64,000 nt of DNA from Streptomyces sp. CB02009 (GCF_001905825.1 NZ_LIVV01000004.1:186001-250000), one strand, 5' to 3'. Shown: positions 1-8,454, counted from the first letter of the stretch. Notes: generated from the sequence alone by a model not told the origin. Program-made: numbers and translations.

Positions 1-1318
1 CGGCCAGCGCCCGTTCGTGCATGGCGACCGCTTCCGCGGGCAGTCCGCTGAGCGTCAGGTAGACGCCCGCCGCCACCAGCGTCACGATCAGCGACTGATC
101 GTCTTCCGCCCGGTGCGAGAACCGCAGGTACGCCTCGATGTGCGGCAGGAGACCGCGCCACGTCTCCCAGTGCGCCGGATCCATGCTGTCCGGCGGCAAG
201 GCCCGGACCAGCGCCGCCTCCGCCGCCAGCCGGGCCTCCGCGATCAGCCCCGGCTCCCGGTGCGGGTCCTCCGGGTCCGCCCTCCGGGCCACCGTCTGCA
301 CCAGCCGGTGCACGGACACCGACCCGTCCTCGTGGAGCGTGATCATGCTGTGCGCGGCCAGTTCCCCCAGCGCCTCCCGTGTGCCGGGCGCCGACGGCAG
401 GAGCGATGCCGGGATCCGGTCGGGTCCGAACCAGCCGAGCACCCGCAGGACCTCCCCCGCGTACGGGGCCGAGTCGGCGAGCCGGTCGAGCGTCACGCGC
501 AGGGTCCGGGCGACGGCCTCCTCCGCGTTGCCGGGTCCGCCGCTCCGGCCCAGTTCCGCCAGGTACGCGAGCGGGGCCGTGGCCGTACGACCGCAGTACG
601 CGGCGGCGATCTCGACGGCCAGCGGCAGCTGCCCGAGGGTCTCGCAGAGCCGCTCGGCGCCGGTGGTGTCGCGGGGCCCCGCGTGGGTGGCGACCCGGGT
701 GAACAGCTCGACGGCGTCGGCGGCCGGAAGCACGGGCAGCGTGAGGACCCGCCCGATCCCGTACCAGCCGTCCGTCGTCCGGCTCGTGGCGACGACCCGC
801 CCCCGGCCGCCGGCCCTGGCCAGCAGGCCCTCCACATCACGGGGCTCGGTGACGTTGTCGAGGACGAGCAGCCAGCCGTCGTGCGCCGACAGCCACTGCA
901 ACGCCCTTTCCCGCAGGGCCTCCTGCGGGAGTACGTCGATCAACTCCGGCTGCATCGCGGCGGCCAGGCGCGCGAGCCCCGCGTCGACGTCCGCCCGGCT
1001 CTCCGCGGTGATCCACCAGACGGGGTTGCGGTGCGCCGTCTGCCGCAGCGCCCAGCGGGCGGCCAGCGAGGACTTCCCCACCCCGCCGAGGCCGCAGATC
1101 ACCACGGTCTCCGGCTCCCCGTCGAGCAGGGCGCTCTCGGCGCCGCGCCCCACGAAGTGGGCAGCCCTGCGCGGCACGTCGACCAGTCCCGGCGGACACC
1201 GCACCGGCCCGAGGCCCGAGGGCGGCAGCACGGTCACCCGGTCCCCGGTGTGCACCCAGCCGATGTCCCGGCCCGCCGCGACGGACCGCTCCCCCGAGGC
1301 CTCGACGCCCCCGCTCAC
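1..1318 (-). CDS. NB-ARC/TPR STAND ATPase, partial (3' end beyond window)
   Basis: STAND-type NTPase; the 439 residues visible run off the left edge. Residues 7-25 carry a short SVAAGRDIG-type motif, the P-loop GLGGVGKS ends near residue 83, the Walker B-like WLLVLDN follows about 60 residues later, and the end of the visible part looks like TPR helices (SGLPAEAVAMHERALA). The start is a GTG that overlaps the stop of the upstream gene as GTGA, so the two are translationally coupled. Such proteins act as signal-triggered switches with an N- or C-terminal effector; here no N-terminal effector domain is present, only the shared repeat motif, so the partner membrane protein may supply localisation. 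The exact role is unknown; NB-ARC and TPR assignments are sure, function is inference. Confidence 0.85.
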   Translation of the reverse strand, partial: MSGGVEASGERSVAAGRDIGWVHTGDRVTVLPPSGLGPVRCPPGLVDVPRRAAHFVGRGAESALLDGEPETVVICGLGGVGKSSLAARWALRQTAHRNPVWWITAESRADVDAGLARLAAAMQPELIDVLPQEALRERALQWLSAHDGWLLVLDNVTEPRDVEGLLARAGGRGRVVATSRTTDGWYGIGRVLTLPVLPAADAVELFTRVATHAGPRDTTGAERLCETLGQLPLAVEIAAAYCGRTATAPLAYLAELGRSGGPGNAEEAVARTLRVTLDRLADSAPYAGEVLRVLGWFGPDRIPASLLPSAPGTREALGELAAHSMITLHEDGSVSVHRLVQTVARRADPEDPHREPGLIAEARLAAEAALVRALPPDSMDPAHWETWRGLLPHIEAYLRFSHRAEDDQSLIVTLVAAGVYLTLSGLPAEAVAMHERALA

Positions 1319-1575
1319 GCGTCGCCCGTGGAGGCGCTCCCGATGTCCCCGCCGGCGGCGACGGACCGCTCGCCGGAGGCGGTGACGGGCCCGGAGGCGG
1401 GGCCGGGGCCGCCGCCGGTCGGCGGGGCGGTCGGGGCCGGCTGAGCGGGCAAAGTCTGAGAGGCCGGCGGGGTCTGCGGGGTGGACGAGGTCGGCGGGGT
1501 CCGCACGCCGTCGCCGGTGACGACCGTCCCGATGCTTCCGCCGGCGGCGACGGAGCGGGTGCCGGACGCCTCGAC
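1241..1575 (-). repeat. Three dispersed copies of a ~65-bp coding repeat
   Basis: Segments at about 1241-1305, 1321-1385 and 1510-1575 are recognisably the same sequence and encode the (E/T)ASG(E/T)RSVAAG(G/R)(D/S)IG..TGD motif. Two copies are in the membrane protein gene and one at the very start of the NB-ARC gene, spanning the gene junction. Confidence 0.8.
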
Positions 1576-1779
1576 CGGGGCGGCCCGGCCGCCCTGCCCG
1601 AACTGCGCCCAGAGGGAGAGCCCGAGGCCCGCGACGGCGAGGACGACACCGGTGACGCTGGCGATCTGGTCGGCCGTGCCGAGGTCGACGAACGCGACGA
1701 CGAGGAGGGCGGCGACGCCGACCGCGGCTACGCCGACGCCGCTCCTGAGGAGGGTCTGTGACCGGGCCGTTGCTGCCAT
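1315..1779 (-). CDS. Small membrane protein with SVAAGG(D/S)IG motifs, coupled to NB-ARC gene
   Basis: About 154 residues. Two hydrophobic helices near residues 13-33 and 38-57 are followed by a Pro/Thr-rich linker flanked by two copies of a motif (SVAAGGSIG..VTGD and SVAAGGDIG..STGD). The same motif opens the NB-ARC protein encoded immediately downstream with a four-base GTGA overlap. I infer that the protein anchors or senses for the NB-ARC switch at the membrane; motifs like this recur beside predicted STAND NTPases in actinobacteria. The start is uncertain: ATG at 1779 is preferred, with GTG at 1785 as an alternative, and neither has a clear Shine-Dalgarno sequence. No known enzymatic domain. 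Confidence 0.7.
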   Translation of the reverse strand: MAATARSQTLLRSGVGVAAVGVAALLVVAFVDLGTADQIASVTGVVLAVAGLGLSLWAQFGQGGRAAPVEASGTRSVAAGGSIGTVVTGDGVRTPPTSSTPQTPPASQTLPAQPAPTAPPTGGGPGPASGPVTASGERSVAAGGDIGSASTGDA

Positions 1780-1829
1780 GACCACATCATGGGGCAAGCA
1801 GTCGTCGGACGGGAGCGGTTCGCCGTTCC

Positions 1830-2492
1830 TCAGCTCTTGAGCGTCCGGATGCCCAGCGGTGCGCCGATCTCCTCCGCCATCACGCGGCCCGCCTCCTCGG
1901 CGAGGTCGTCCTCGGTGAGGTCCTCGTCCGTGTCGAGGCCGTCGAGGGCCGCGAGCGGCTGGTCGAGGCGGACGTGGGCGACGAGGGACTGGAGGGCGCG
2001 GAGGGTGGCCGAGGCGGTGGGGCCCCAGTTGGAGAAGTACGAGAACTGCCACCACCAGAGGGCCTCGCTGGTGCGGCCGGCGCGGTAGTGGGCCAGGCCG
2101 TGGCGGAGGTCGGCGACGATGTCGGCGAGGTTGTCGGAGATACGGGCCGGGACCGGGGCCTTGCGGGGCTCGTACGGGTCGAAGACCTCGGAGAACACGT
2201 CGACCGGTTCGAGGAGCACGGCGAAGCGCTCGCGCAGGTCGTCCATGTCGGGCTCCGGGCCCGTGTCCGTCTCGTACCGCTCGTCCGGGACGATGTCCTC
2301 GTGCGCGCCGAGCCGTCCGCCCGCGAGGAGCAGCTGCGAGATCTCCAGGAGCAGGAAGGGGACCGCGCTGTCCGGCTCGTCGCCCTTGGCGACCTCGGTG
2401 GTCGCCACGATGAAGCTCTCGATGGAGTCGGCGATCTGGACCGCGAAGTCGTCGGGGTTCTGCGTGATCGCGTGCAGCGTGGGGTCAGACAT
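1830..2492 (-). CDS. DUF5063 family protein
   Basis: 220 residues, start ATG at 2492 with GGGAGG about nine bases upstream. Soluble, acidic, mostly helical protein without signal peptide or membrane segments. Typical family features visible are an early IADSIESFIVATTEV helix, a central YEPRKAPVPARISDNLADI segment and the aromatic WWWQFSYFSNWG stretch near residue 155. Function is unknown. It lies 35 bases after recR and 105 bases after that ebfC, in the same direction, an arrangement that suggests one operon ebfC-recR-DUF5063 devoted to nucleoid or recombination housekeeping, but that functional link is inference. Confidence 0.85.
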   Translation of the reverse strand: MSDPTLHAITQNPDDFAVQIADSIESFIVATTEVAKGDEPDSAVPFLLLEISQLLLAGGRLGAHEDIVPDERYETDTGPEPDMDDLRERFAVLLEPVDVFSEVFDPYEPRKAPVPARISDNLADIVADLRHGLAHYRAGRTSEALWWWQFSYFSNWGPTASATLRALQSLVAHVRLDQPLAALDGLDTDEDLTEDDLAEEAGRVMAEEIGAPLGIRTLKS

Positions 2493-2527
2493 CGAGGAGC
2501 CTCCCTGAGAGCGCACCGGCCCGGTCG

Positions 2528-3127
2528 TCATACATCTAGCAGCCTCCGTCCCTCGAAGGCACGGCCGAGGGTCACCTCGTCGGCGTACTCGAGGTCGCCG
2601 CCGACCGGGAGCCCGCTCGCGAGCCGGGTCACCTTGAGTCCCATGGGCTTGATCATCCGCGCCAGGTACGTCGCGGTGGCCTCGCCCTCCAGGTTCGGGT
2701 CGGTCGCGAGGATCAGCTCGGTGACCGTGCCGTCGGCGAGCCGCGCGAGCAGCTCGCGGATGCGGAGGTCGTCCGGGCCGACGCCCTCGATCGGGCTGAT
2801 CGCGCCGCCGAGGACGTGGTACCGCCCCCGGAACTCGCGGGTCCGCTCGATCGCGACGACGTCCTTCGGCTCCTCGACCACACAGATGACGGTCAGGTCG
2901 CGGCGCGGGTCCCGGCAGATGTTGCACTGCTCCTGCTGTGCCACGTTGCCGCAGACCGCGCAGAACCTGACCTTCTCCTTGACCTCCAGGAGCGCGTGCG
3001 CGAGACGCCGTACGTCGGTCGGCTCCGCCTGGAGGATGTGGAAGGCGATCCGCTGCGCGCTCTTGGGACCGACGCCGGGCAGCCTGCCCAGTTCGTCGAT
3101 GAGGTCCTGAACCACGCCTTCGTACAC
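2528..3127 (-). CDS. recR: Recombination protein RecR
   Basis: 199 residues, the usual actinobacterial length. RecR with RecO and RecF loads RecA onto gapped DNA. Visible are the N-terminal helix-hairpin-helix ([21 protein letters not shown]), the four-cysteine zinc finger (CAVCGN..CNICRD, residues 57-72) and the Toprim domain with VVEEPKDV and [13 protein letters not shown] choose GTG at 3127 (protein begins [10 protein letters not shown]) because AAAGGG lies six bases upstream; an ATG at 3142 would add five residues but sits on top of that ribosome binding site. Downstream of ebfC in the same direction. Confidence 0.97.
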   Translation of the reverse strand: MYEGVVQDLIDELGRLPGVGPKSAQRIAFHILQAEPTDVRRLAHALLEVKEKVRFCAVCGNVAQQEQCNICRDPRRDLTVICVVEEPKDVVAIERTREFRGRYHVLGGAISPIEGVGPDDLRIRELLARLADGTVTELILATDPNLEGEATATYLARMIKPMGLKVTRLASGLPVGGDLEYADEVTLGRAFEGRRLLDV

Positions 3128-3232
3128 GGAACGCCCTTTCAAGGGAGTGCTTGATTCTTACGGTAGTGGCTTAAAGCGAGGCTAAGAAGCCCACGGGAGG
3201 AGCGGCCCGGGAAGGCCGGCGCCCGGAAGGCC

Positions 3233-3568
3233 TCAGAAACCGAGGCCGGGCATGCCGCCCATGCCCTGGGCCAGCGGGCCGAGCTTGGCCTGCTGGAGCT
3301 GCTGCGCGTTGTCGTTGGCGGCCTGCACGGCGGCCACGATCAGGTCGGCGAGCGTCTCGGTGTCCTCCGGGTCGACCGCCTTGGGGTCGATGACCAGGCC
3401 GCGCAGCTCTCCGGAGCCGGTCACGGTCGCCTTGACCAGGCCGCCGCCCGCCTGTCCGTCGACCTCGGTCGCCGCCAGCTCCTGCTGGGCGCGGGCGAGG
3501 TCCTGCTGCATCTTCTGGGCCTGCTGGAGAAGCTGCTGCATGTTGGGCTGACCACCACCGGGAATCAC
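3233..3568 (-). CDS. YbaB/EbfC family nucleoid-associated protein
   Basis: 111 residues. Gln-rich amphipathic N-terminal helix ([15 protein letters not shown]), the conserved [18 protein letters not shown] strand region and a C-terminal helix, ending in a Gly/Met tail [10 protein letters not shown]. Family members are small dimeric DNA-binding proteins that often sit next to recR and dnaX, as here. Two GTG starts are possible; the one at 3568 has AGGAG five bases upstream, whereas that element overlaps the GTG at 3574. The gap to recR is 105 bases, so it is probably the first gene of the recR operon. Confidence 0.93.
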   Translation of the reverse strand: MIPGGGQPNMQQLLQQAQKMQQDLARAQQELAATEVDGQAGGGLVKATVTGSGELRGLVIDPKAVDPEDTETLADLIVAAVQAANDNAQQLQQAKLGPLAQGMGGMPGLGF

Positions 3569-3817
3569 GGTCACTCCTGAGGTTCGGTACGTCCGTATGT
3601 CGGTACGCCGAGCCTACGTGGTCCCCGGCCCCCCTGCTCCACCACTCTTTCGGGTGAGAAACCGCGGGCTCCTCTACCTGATCAAGACCCCCTTGCGGGC
3701 GGAAATCCTGGGATTCCGGGCCCGCCGCCCACCATTCGGCGGTAGGAAGGGCAGGCACCACGTGCACCGCACGTCACAGAAGGACACGAGTACTGAGCTG
3801 AACAGAGGAGTCCCCCG

Positions 3818-4540
3818 GTGAGCCAGCAGCCGGATATGCAGCCACCGGGGCCCCCCGGGGGAGACGTCCACCGCGATCTGACCGGTACGGCGTTCCCCCT
3901 GGGCGACTGGGGCGAGCCCGCCGAGCGGCTCGACGAGCTGTACCGCTGGGTGGAGTCCCATGCCCTGCGCACCGCCGAGTGGTACCTCTCCGACCGCGTC
4001 GGGAAGCGCCGCAGCGCCCGGATCCTGCGGATCGGCACGGCCGCCGGGGTGATCGCGGGCGCCGCGCTCCCGCTGCTCGACCTGACCGGCGTGGCGGAGG
4101 GCACCGCCGGCTGGGGCTACCTCTCGCTGCTGCTCGGTGCCGCCTGTCTGGCCTGCGACCGGTACTTCGGTCTGACGTCCGGCTGGATGCGGGACGTGGC
4201 GACGGCGCAGGCCGTGCAGCGGCGTCTGCAGGCCCTGCAGTTCGACTGGGCCTCGGAGAGCGTCCGGGAGGTCCTGGGCCCCACGGAGGGCACCGCCAGC
4301 GAGGCCGCCGAGCGCTGTCTGGGCGTGCTGCGCCGCTTCTCGGAGGACGTGACCGAGCTGGTGCGGGCGGAGACCGCGGACTGGATGGTCGAGTTCCGCT
4401 CGGGCCCGGCGCCGCTGGCGCTGCAGTCGGTCGGCGTGATGCCCGCGCGGGCCGAGAGCCATCACCCCTCGGGGCGTTTCCCGCTGCCTCCGGGCACCCG
4501 GCCGAACATGCCGCGGCAGCGGCCCCCGGAGGCCCGCTGA
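3818..4540 (+). CDS. SLATT-domain two-TM membrane protein
   Basis: 240 residues, GTG start with AGAGGAG seven bases upstream. A Pro-rich N-terminus is followed by a helix (ERLDELYRWVESHALRTAEWYL), two membrane helices near residues 69-90 and 96-115, and a long helical cytoplasmic part including AVQRRLQALQFDW. This is the layout of SLATT domains, which in other bacteria are the predicted pore-forming effectors of nucleotide-second-messenger immunity operons. Here the gene stands alone between ebfC (divergent) and a convergent unknown gene, without a cyclase or sensor, so a housekeeping or orphan role is more likely. C-terminal Pro/His-rich tail. Confidence 0.75.
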   Translation: MSQQPDMQPPGPPGGDVHRDLTGTAFPLGDWGEPAERLDELYRWVESHALRTAEWYLSDRVGKRRSARILRIGTAAGVIAGAALPLLDLTGVAEGTAGWGYLSLLLGAACLACDRYFGLTSGWMRDVATAQAVQRRLQALQFDWASESVREVLGPTEGTASEAAERCLGVLRRFSEDVTELVRAETADWMVEFRSGPAPLALQSVGVMPARAESHHPSGRFPLPPGTRPNMPRQRPPEAR

Positions 4541-4557
4541 CGCAGGCCTCCGGGGCC
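4521..4557 (+). terminator. Hairpin overlapping the stop codon of the SLATT gene
   Basis: GGCCCCCGGAGGCC and GGCCTCCGGGGCC pair across the TGA at 4538-4540 (13 pairs with one bulged C). There is no U-run, as is common in high-GC terminators; it could serve both convergent genes. Confidence 0.5.
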
Positions 4558-4607
4558 CTTCGGGGCCGTGGGCGCGGTGCGGCCGGCTCGGGCCGGGCGC
4601 GCGGAGC

Positions 4608-5258
4608 TCAGCTCAGGATGATCATCGATCCCTGGGCCAGGCTCCGGGTCGCCGCCGCGTGCAGCCCCAGCCACACGTGGCGCTCCCGGGCGAAGGGGCC
4701 GCCGTCCAGCGGAATCGGTACGGCCGGTTCCTCCAGGGTGGTCGGCCGCTCCGGGGGTACGGGGGGCGCCGGCGGGTTCGACGGGTCGATGCCGATCGAG
4801 GGCGCGACGAACTCCAGCTCGCGCAGCAGCCCGTACGAGGAGCCGAGCGGCCCGCCGCCCTCCAGGAGCTCGTCGCTGGCGAGCGGGACCGGGAAGTCGA
4901 CCGGCACGTACGCGCCCGCGTGGTCGTAGTGCCACACCAGGTGCGACTGCTGGGCGGTCGCCTCGAACATCTCCAGGAGCTGTTCGTAGTCCCCGCCGAG
5001 CTCGCCGACCGGTTCGACCGGCAGTCCGCACATCTGGAGGAGGTAGGCGCGGCGCAGGAAGTGCAGGGCCTCGTAGTCGAAGCCGGCGATCGGGGCGACG
5101 TCGCCGGAGAGCCCCGGCATGTAGGCGTAGACGGGCACCGTCGGGAGACCGGCGGCGCTCAGTACGGCGTCGTACGCGGCGATCTCTTCGGCGAAGGGGT
5201 TGTCGGGGCTGTGGCACAGCACGTCGACGAGGGGGACCAGCCACAGGTCACAGGCCAA
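4608..5258 (-). CDS. Conserved hypothetical protein (Streptomyces-type)
   Basis: 216 residues, soluble. I do not recognise a domain. It begins LACDLWLVPLVDVLCHSPDN from a TTG at 5258 with GGAGAG about ten bases upstream; an in-frame ATG/GTG that would keep this N-terminus is not available. The middle contains PVYAYMPGLSGDVAPIAGFDYEALHFLRRAYLLQMCG and an aspartate-histidine pair (HYDHAGAYVPVDFP), and the C-terminus ends in HAAATRSLAQGSMIILS. It is convergent with the SLATT gene and shares a short GC-rich 3' region with it. Codon use matches its neighbours. Function unknown. Confidence 0.75.
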   Translation of the reverse strand: MACDLWLVPLVDVLCHSPDNPFAEEIAAYDAVLSAAGLPTVPVYAYMPGLSGDVAPIAGFDYEALHFLRRAYLLQMCGLPVEPVGELGGDYEQLLEMFEATAQQSHLVWHYDHAGAYVPVDFPVPLASDELLEGGGPLGSSYGLLRELEFVAPSIGIDPSNPPAPPVPPERPTTLEEPAVPIPLDGGPFARERHVWLGLHAAATRSLAQGSMIILS

Positions 5259-5455
5259 GGGAGGCTCGCTCTCCGTCAGTTGCGGGGGACGCTCGCAGGG
5301 CGTACGCCAGGCTTTTGCAGGGACGGCCAGGTTAGTCGGCGCCCCAGGACACCGCCCACCCGCTGAGGAACTGCCCGGGGAGGCCCGGCCTCAACCCGAA
5401 CTCCGGCCCCGGCCCGCCGCGCCCCGCGCCTGGTGCACGCCGGCCGGCCCCGGCC

Positions 5456-6163
5456 TCAGCGGGCCCGCCGCTCCAGCCGGTCCGCCCATTCCATCGAGTG
5501 CGCGTTGTACTCCCGTACGACCGCGACGGCCGCCTGGGCGTCGCCGCGGGTGATGGCGTCGACCAGGTCGACGTGCCCGCTCCACAGCCAGCCGAGGACG
5601 TCCCGCTCGGATCGCAGGTAGGGGACGGAGAACACCCAGGCCTGGACGCGGAGCCGGTGGAGGAAGTCGGCGATGTACTCGTTGGCGGCGACCAGCCGGG
5701 CGAGTTCGCGCCAGTACCGGATGTCGTACCCGATGAGGATGTCGAGGTCGCCGGCGCGGGCGGCGCGGGCCGCGGCCTCGCCCCTGCGCCGGATGGAGAC
5801 GAGGGCGACGCCGATCCCGAGGTCCGGTTCGGTGACGGCGGAGCGGGGCGGCACCATGGCGGCGTCGCGGCGGAAGATGCCGTCGACGACGAGCATCCGG
5901 GCCTCGACCATGCCCCGGTAGTCGTCGACCGAGTACTGGTGGACGCGGAAGCCGCGGTGCTGGTCGGAGTCGAGGAGGCCCTGCGCGCAGAGGTCGACGA
6001 GGGCTTCGCGGACCGGTGTCGCGGAGACGCCGTACTGGTCGGCGATCTGCTTGACGGTGAATTCCTCGCCGGGTTGGAGACGGCCCGCGAGCACCTCGTC
6101 ACGCAGCGCGTCCGCGATCTGCTGTCGCAAGGTGTTGCGGGTGACAGCTCCGCTCGCGGGCAT
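5456..6163 (-). CDS. GntR/FadR-family (FCD) transcription regulator
   Basis: 235 residues. N-terminal winged helix-turn-helix (residues 8-75; LQPGEEFTVKQIADQYGVSATPVREALVDLCAQGLL is typical of GntR) followed by an all-helical FCD ligand domain with the metal-binding type residues D..R (YDIRYWRELARLV) and two histidines (GHVDLVD, NAHSMEW). SD GGAGGGGG lies about nine bases before the ATG. It follows the aminotransferase gene by 67 bases on the same strand, so it probably regulates that gene in response to its amine or amino-acid substrate or product. Members of this subfamily usually act as repressors released by a small carboxylate. Confidence 0.92.
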   Translation of the reverse strand: MPASGAVTRNTLRQQIADALRDEVLAGRLQPGEEFTVKQIADQYGVSATPVREALVDLCAQGLLDSDQHRGFRVHQYSVDDYRGMVEARMLVVDGIFRRDAAMVPPRSAVTEPDLGIGVALVSIRRRGEAAARAARAGDLDILIGYDIRYWRELARLVAANEYIADFLHRLRVQAWVFSVPYLRSERDVLGWLWSGHVDLVDAITRGDAQAAVAVVREYNAHSMEWADRLERRAR

Positions 6164-6230
6164 GGGTCGGCCCCCTCCGTCCGGCTCCGGACACCCTAGT
6201 CCAGACGGAAGGGGACGCCCCGTTTCGCGG

Positions 6231-7595
6231 TTACGCGGTGTGCTCGTCGGCCACGGTGAGGGCCGCGTCGAGGGCGGCGAGGCCCTCCTTGGCCTCCGCC
6301 TCGGTGACGTTGCAGGCGGGGACGGCGTGGGTGCGGTTCATGTTGACGAAGGGCCACAGGCCGTTCTTCTTCGCCGCGGCGCCGAAGGCGGCCATCGGCG
6401 CGTTGGCCTCGCCGGCCGCGTTGTACGGGACGAGCGGCTCGCGCGTCTCGCGGTTCTTGACCAGGTCGAGGGCCCAGAAGACGCCGAGGCCGCGGACCTC
6501 GCCGACGGACGGGTGGCGCTCGGCGAGCTCGCGCAGGCCGGGGCCGAGGACGTTCTCGCCGATGTGGGCGGCGTTCTCGACGACCTTCTCGTCCTCCATC
6601 ACCTGGATGGTGGCGACGGCGGCGGCGCAGGCCAGCGGGTGACCGGAGTAGGTCAGTCCGCCCGGGTAGGGCCGCTTGTCGAAGGTGGCGGCGATCTTCT
6701 CGCTGATGGCGACGCCGCCGAGCGGCACGTAGCCGGAGTTCACGCCCTTGGCGAAGGTCATCAGGTCGGGCACGACGTCGAAGTGCTCGGCGGCGAACCA
6801 CTTGCCGGTGCGGCCGAAGCCCGCCATGACCTCGTCGAGGACGAAGACGATGCCGTACTTGTCGCAGATCTCGCGGACGCCGGCGAGGTAGCCGGGCGGC
6901 GGGGTCATGATGCCGGCGGTGCCGGGCACGGTCTCCAGGATGATCGCGGCGATCGTCGCCGGACCCTCGAAGGCGATCGTGTCCTCCAGGTGCTGGAGGG
7001 CCCGCGCGCTCTCCTCCGCCTCGGTGGTGGCGTAGAAGGGCGAGCGGTAGAGGAACGGCGCCCAGAAGCGCACGACGCCGGCGGAGCCGTTGTCGGAGGC
7101 CCAGCGGCGCGGGTCACCGGTCAGGTTGATCGCGGTGGAGGTGGCGCCGTGGTACGAGCGGTAGGCGGAGAGCACCTTCGTACGGCCGGTGTGCAGCCGG
7201 GCCATGCGGACGGCGTTCTCGACGGCCTCGGCGCCGCCGTTGGTGAAGAAGATCTTGTCCAGGTCGCCCGGGGTGCGCTCGGCGATGAGGCGTGCGGCCT
7301 CGGAGCGGACGTCGATGGCGAAGGCGGGCGCGAAGGTGGTGAGCTTCGCGGCCTGCTCCTGGATGGCGGCGACCACACGGGGGTGCTGGTAGCCGATGTT
7401 GGTGTAGACGAGGCCGCTGGTGAAGTCCAGGTAGCGGTTGCCGTCGTAGTCCCAGAAGTACGAACCCTCGGCGCCGGCGACGGCGAGCGGGTCGATCAGG
7501 CCCTGGGCGGACCAGGAGTGGAACACGTGCGCGCGGTCGGCGGCCTTGACGGCGGCCCCGGCCTGGGGATCGGGTTCGATGACATGAGGGGTCAT
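6231..7595 (-). CDS. Class III PLP-dependent aminotransferase
   Basis: 454 residues. Converts an omega-amino or amino acid and a keto acid such as pyruvate by transamination; the exact substrate cannot be read from the sequence. Visible class III features are FTNGGAEAVENAVRMAR (cofactor phosphate region), AYRSYHGAT (aromatic stacking), the DEVMAGFGRTGKW signature with the PLP-binding aspartate, and the Schiff-base lysine in MTFAKGVNSGYVPLGG. The frame is open further upstream, but ATG 7595 starts the conserved part (MTPHVIEPDP). A TACCCT box ends seven bases before this ATG and there is no Shine-Dalgarno sequence, suggesting a leaderless transcript. Followed by a GntR regulator gene in the same direction. 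Confidence 0.92.
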   Translation of the reverse strand: MTPHVIEPDPQAGAAVKAADRAHVFHSWSAQGLIDPLAVAGAEGSYFWDYDGNRYLDFTSGLVYTNIGYQHPRVVAAIQEQAAKLTTFAPAFAIDVRSEAARLIAERTPGDLDKIFFTNGGAEAVENAVRMARLHTGRTKVLSAYRSYHGATSTAINLTGDPRRWASDNGSAGVVRFWAPFLYRSPFYATTEAEESARALQHLEDTIAFEGPATIAAIILETVPGTAGIMTPPPGYLAGVREICDKYGIVFVLDEVMAGFGRTGKWFAAEHFDVVPDLMTFAKGVNSGYVPLGGVAISEKIAATFDKRPYPGGLTYSGHPLACAAAVATIQVMEDEKVVENAAHIGENVLGPGLRELAERHPSVGEVRGLGVFWALDLVKNRETREPLVPYNAAGEANAPMAAFGAAAKKNGLWPFVNMNRTHAVPACNVTEAEAKEGLAALDAALTVADEHTA

Positions 7596-7602
7596 GGGGT
7601 CG

Positions 7603-7608
7603 AGGGTA
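7603..7608 (-). promoter_or_regulatory. Candidate -10 box of leaderless aminotransferase transcript
   Basis: TACCCT, seven bases from the ATG at 7595; no ribosome binding site in between. Confidence 0.45.
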
Positions 7609-7751
7609 AGGAACCGCAGGTAGGGCGGGCCATGGCCATCTTGTCCACCGAGACCGGGGCGGACGCGACACCTTGTTCCGTCATGCGGAATGCGCCTCGG
7701 AATCCGCCTCGGAATCCGCCTTGGCATCCCCTCGGCATCACCCCCCACCAT

Positions 7752-7786
7752 TGACAGCGTGCTGTCGTCATGACAGTCTTCTGTCA
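7752..7786 (+). promoter_or_regulatory. Tandem MarR-type operator
   Basis: Two copies of the same 16-base dyad: TGACAG-CGTG-CTGTCG (7752-7767) and TGACAG-TCTT-CTGTCA (7771-7786), centres 19 bases apart, about two helical turns. The TTGACA at 7751-7756 may itself be a -35 box, so a bound regulator would block the promoter of the DJ-1/marR operon. The MarR protein encoded two genes downstream is the obvious ligand (inference). Confidence 0.75.
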
Positions 7787-7830
7787 TCAGGGGAACCAAG
7801 GGATCGCCCACACCGACCAAGGGGTCAGCC

Positions 7831-8454
7831 ATGGGAACGAACACCGCAGCGAAGACCGTCCACCTCGCCGTCTACGACACGCTCGCCGACTGGGAGACGG
7901 GCCACGCCACCGCCTGGCTCGCCCGCGCCGGCTACACGGTGAAGACGGTCGGCACGGTCGCCGGGGAACCCGTCACGACCCTCGGCGGCCTCCGGATCGT
8001 CCCGGACCTCGCGCTCGCCGACCTCCGCCCCGAGGACAGCGAGCTGCTGATCCTCCCGGGCGCCGAGACCTACGACGAGGGCGACGGGCTCGCCGCCTTC
8101 CCCGCCGCGGCCCGCGCCTTCCTCGACGCCGGGGTGCCGGTCGCCGCGATCTGCGGCGCCACCGCCGGGCTCGCCAAGGAGGGCCTGCTCGACGACCGCC
8201 CGCACACCAGCGCGGTCTCCTTCTACCTGGCCGCCACCGGCTACAAGGGCGGCGAGCACTACGTCGACGCGGACGCGGTGACCTCCGCGGGCGAGGCCGG
8301 GACCGGCGACCTGATCACGGCGGGCCCGACGGAGCCGGTCGCGTTCGCCCGCGAGATCTTCGCGGTCCTCGGGGCGTACGAGGGCAAGCGGGACGCCTGG
8401 TACCGCCTCTTCCACGACTCGGACCCGGCGGCGTTCGTCGAGCTGAACTCATGA
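7831..8454 (+). CDS. DJ-1/PfpI-family protein (class I glutamine amidotransferase-like)
   Basis: 207 residues, ATG with AAGGGG seven bases upstream. Rossmann-like alpha/beta fold with VHLAVYDTLADWETGHATAWL at the start, LLILPGAETYDEG in the middle and the nucleophile elbow AAICGATAGLA with the catalytic-type cysteine near residue 111, followed by the family's histidine in HTSAVSFYL. Related proteins handle reactive carbonyls or act as stress chaperones or hydrolases. The stop overlaps the start of a MarR gene as ATGA, and a tandem dyad operator lies in front, so expression is probably substrate-induced through that MarR protein. Precise substrate unknown. Confidence 0.9.
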   Translation: MGTNTAAKTVHLAVYDTLADWETGHATAWLARAGYTVKTVGTVAGEPVTTLGGLRIVPDLALADLRPEDSELLILPGAETYDEGDGLAAFPAAARAFLDAGVPVAAICGATAGLAKEGLLDDRPHTSAVSFYLAATGYKGGEHYVDADAVTSAGEAGTGDLITAGPTEPVAFAREIFAVLGAYEGKRDAWYRLFHDSDPAAFVELNS

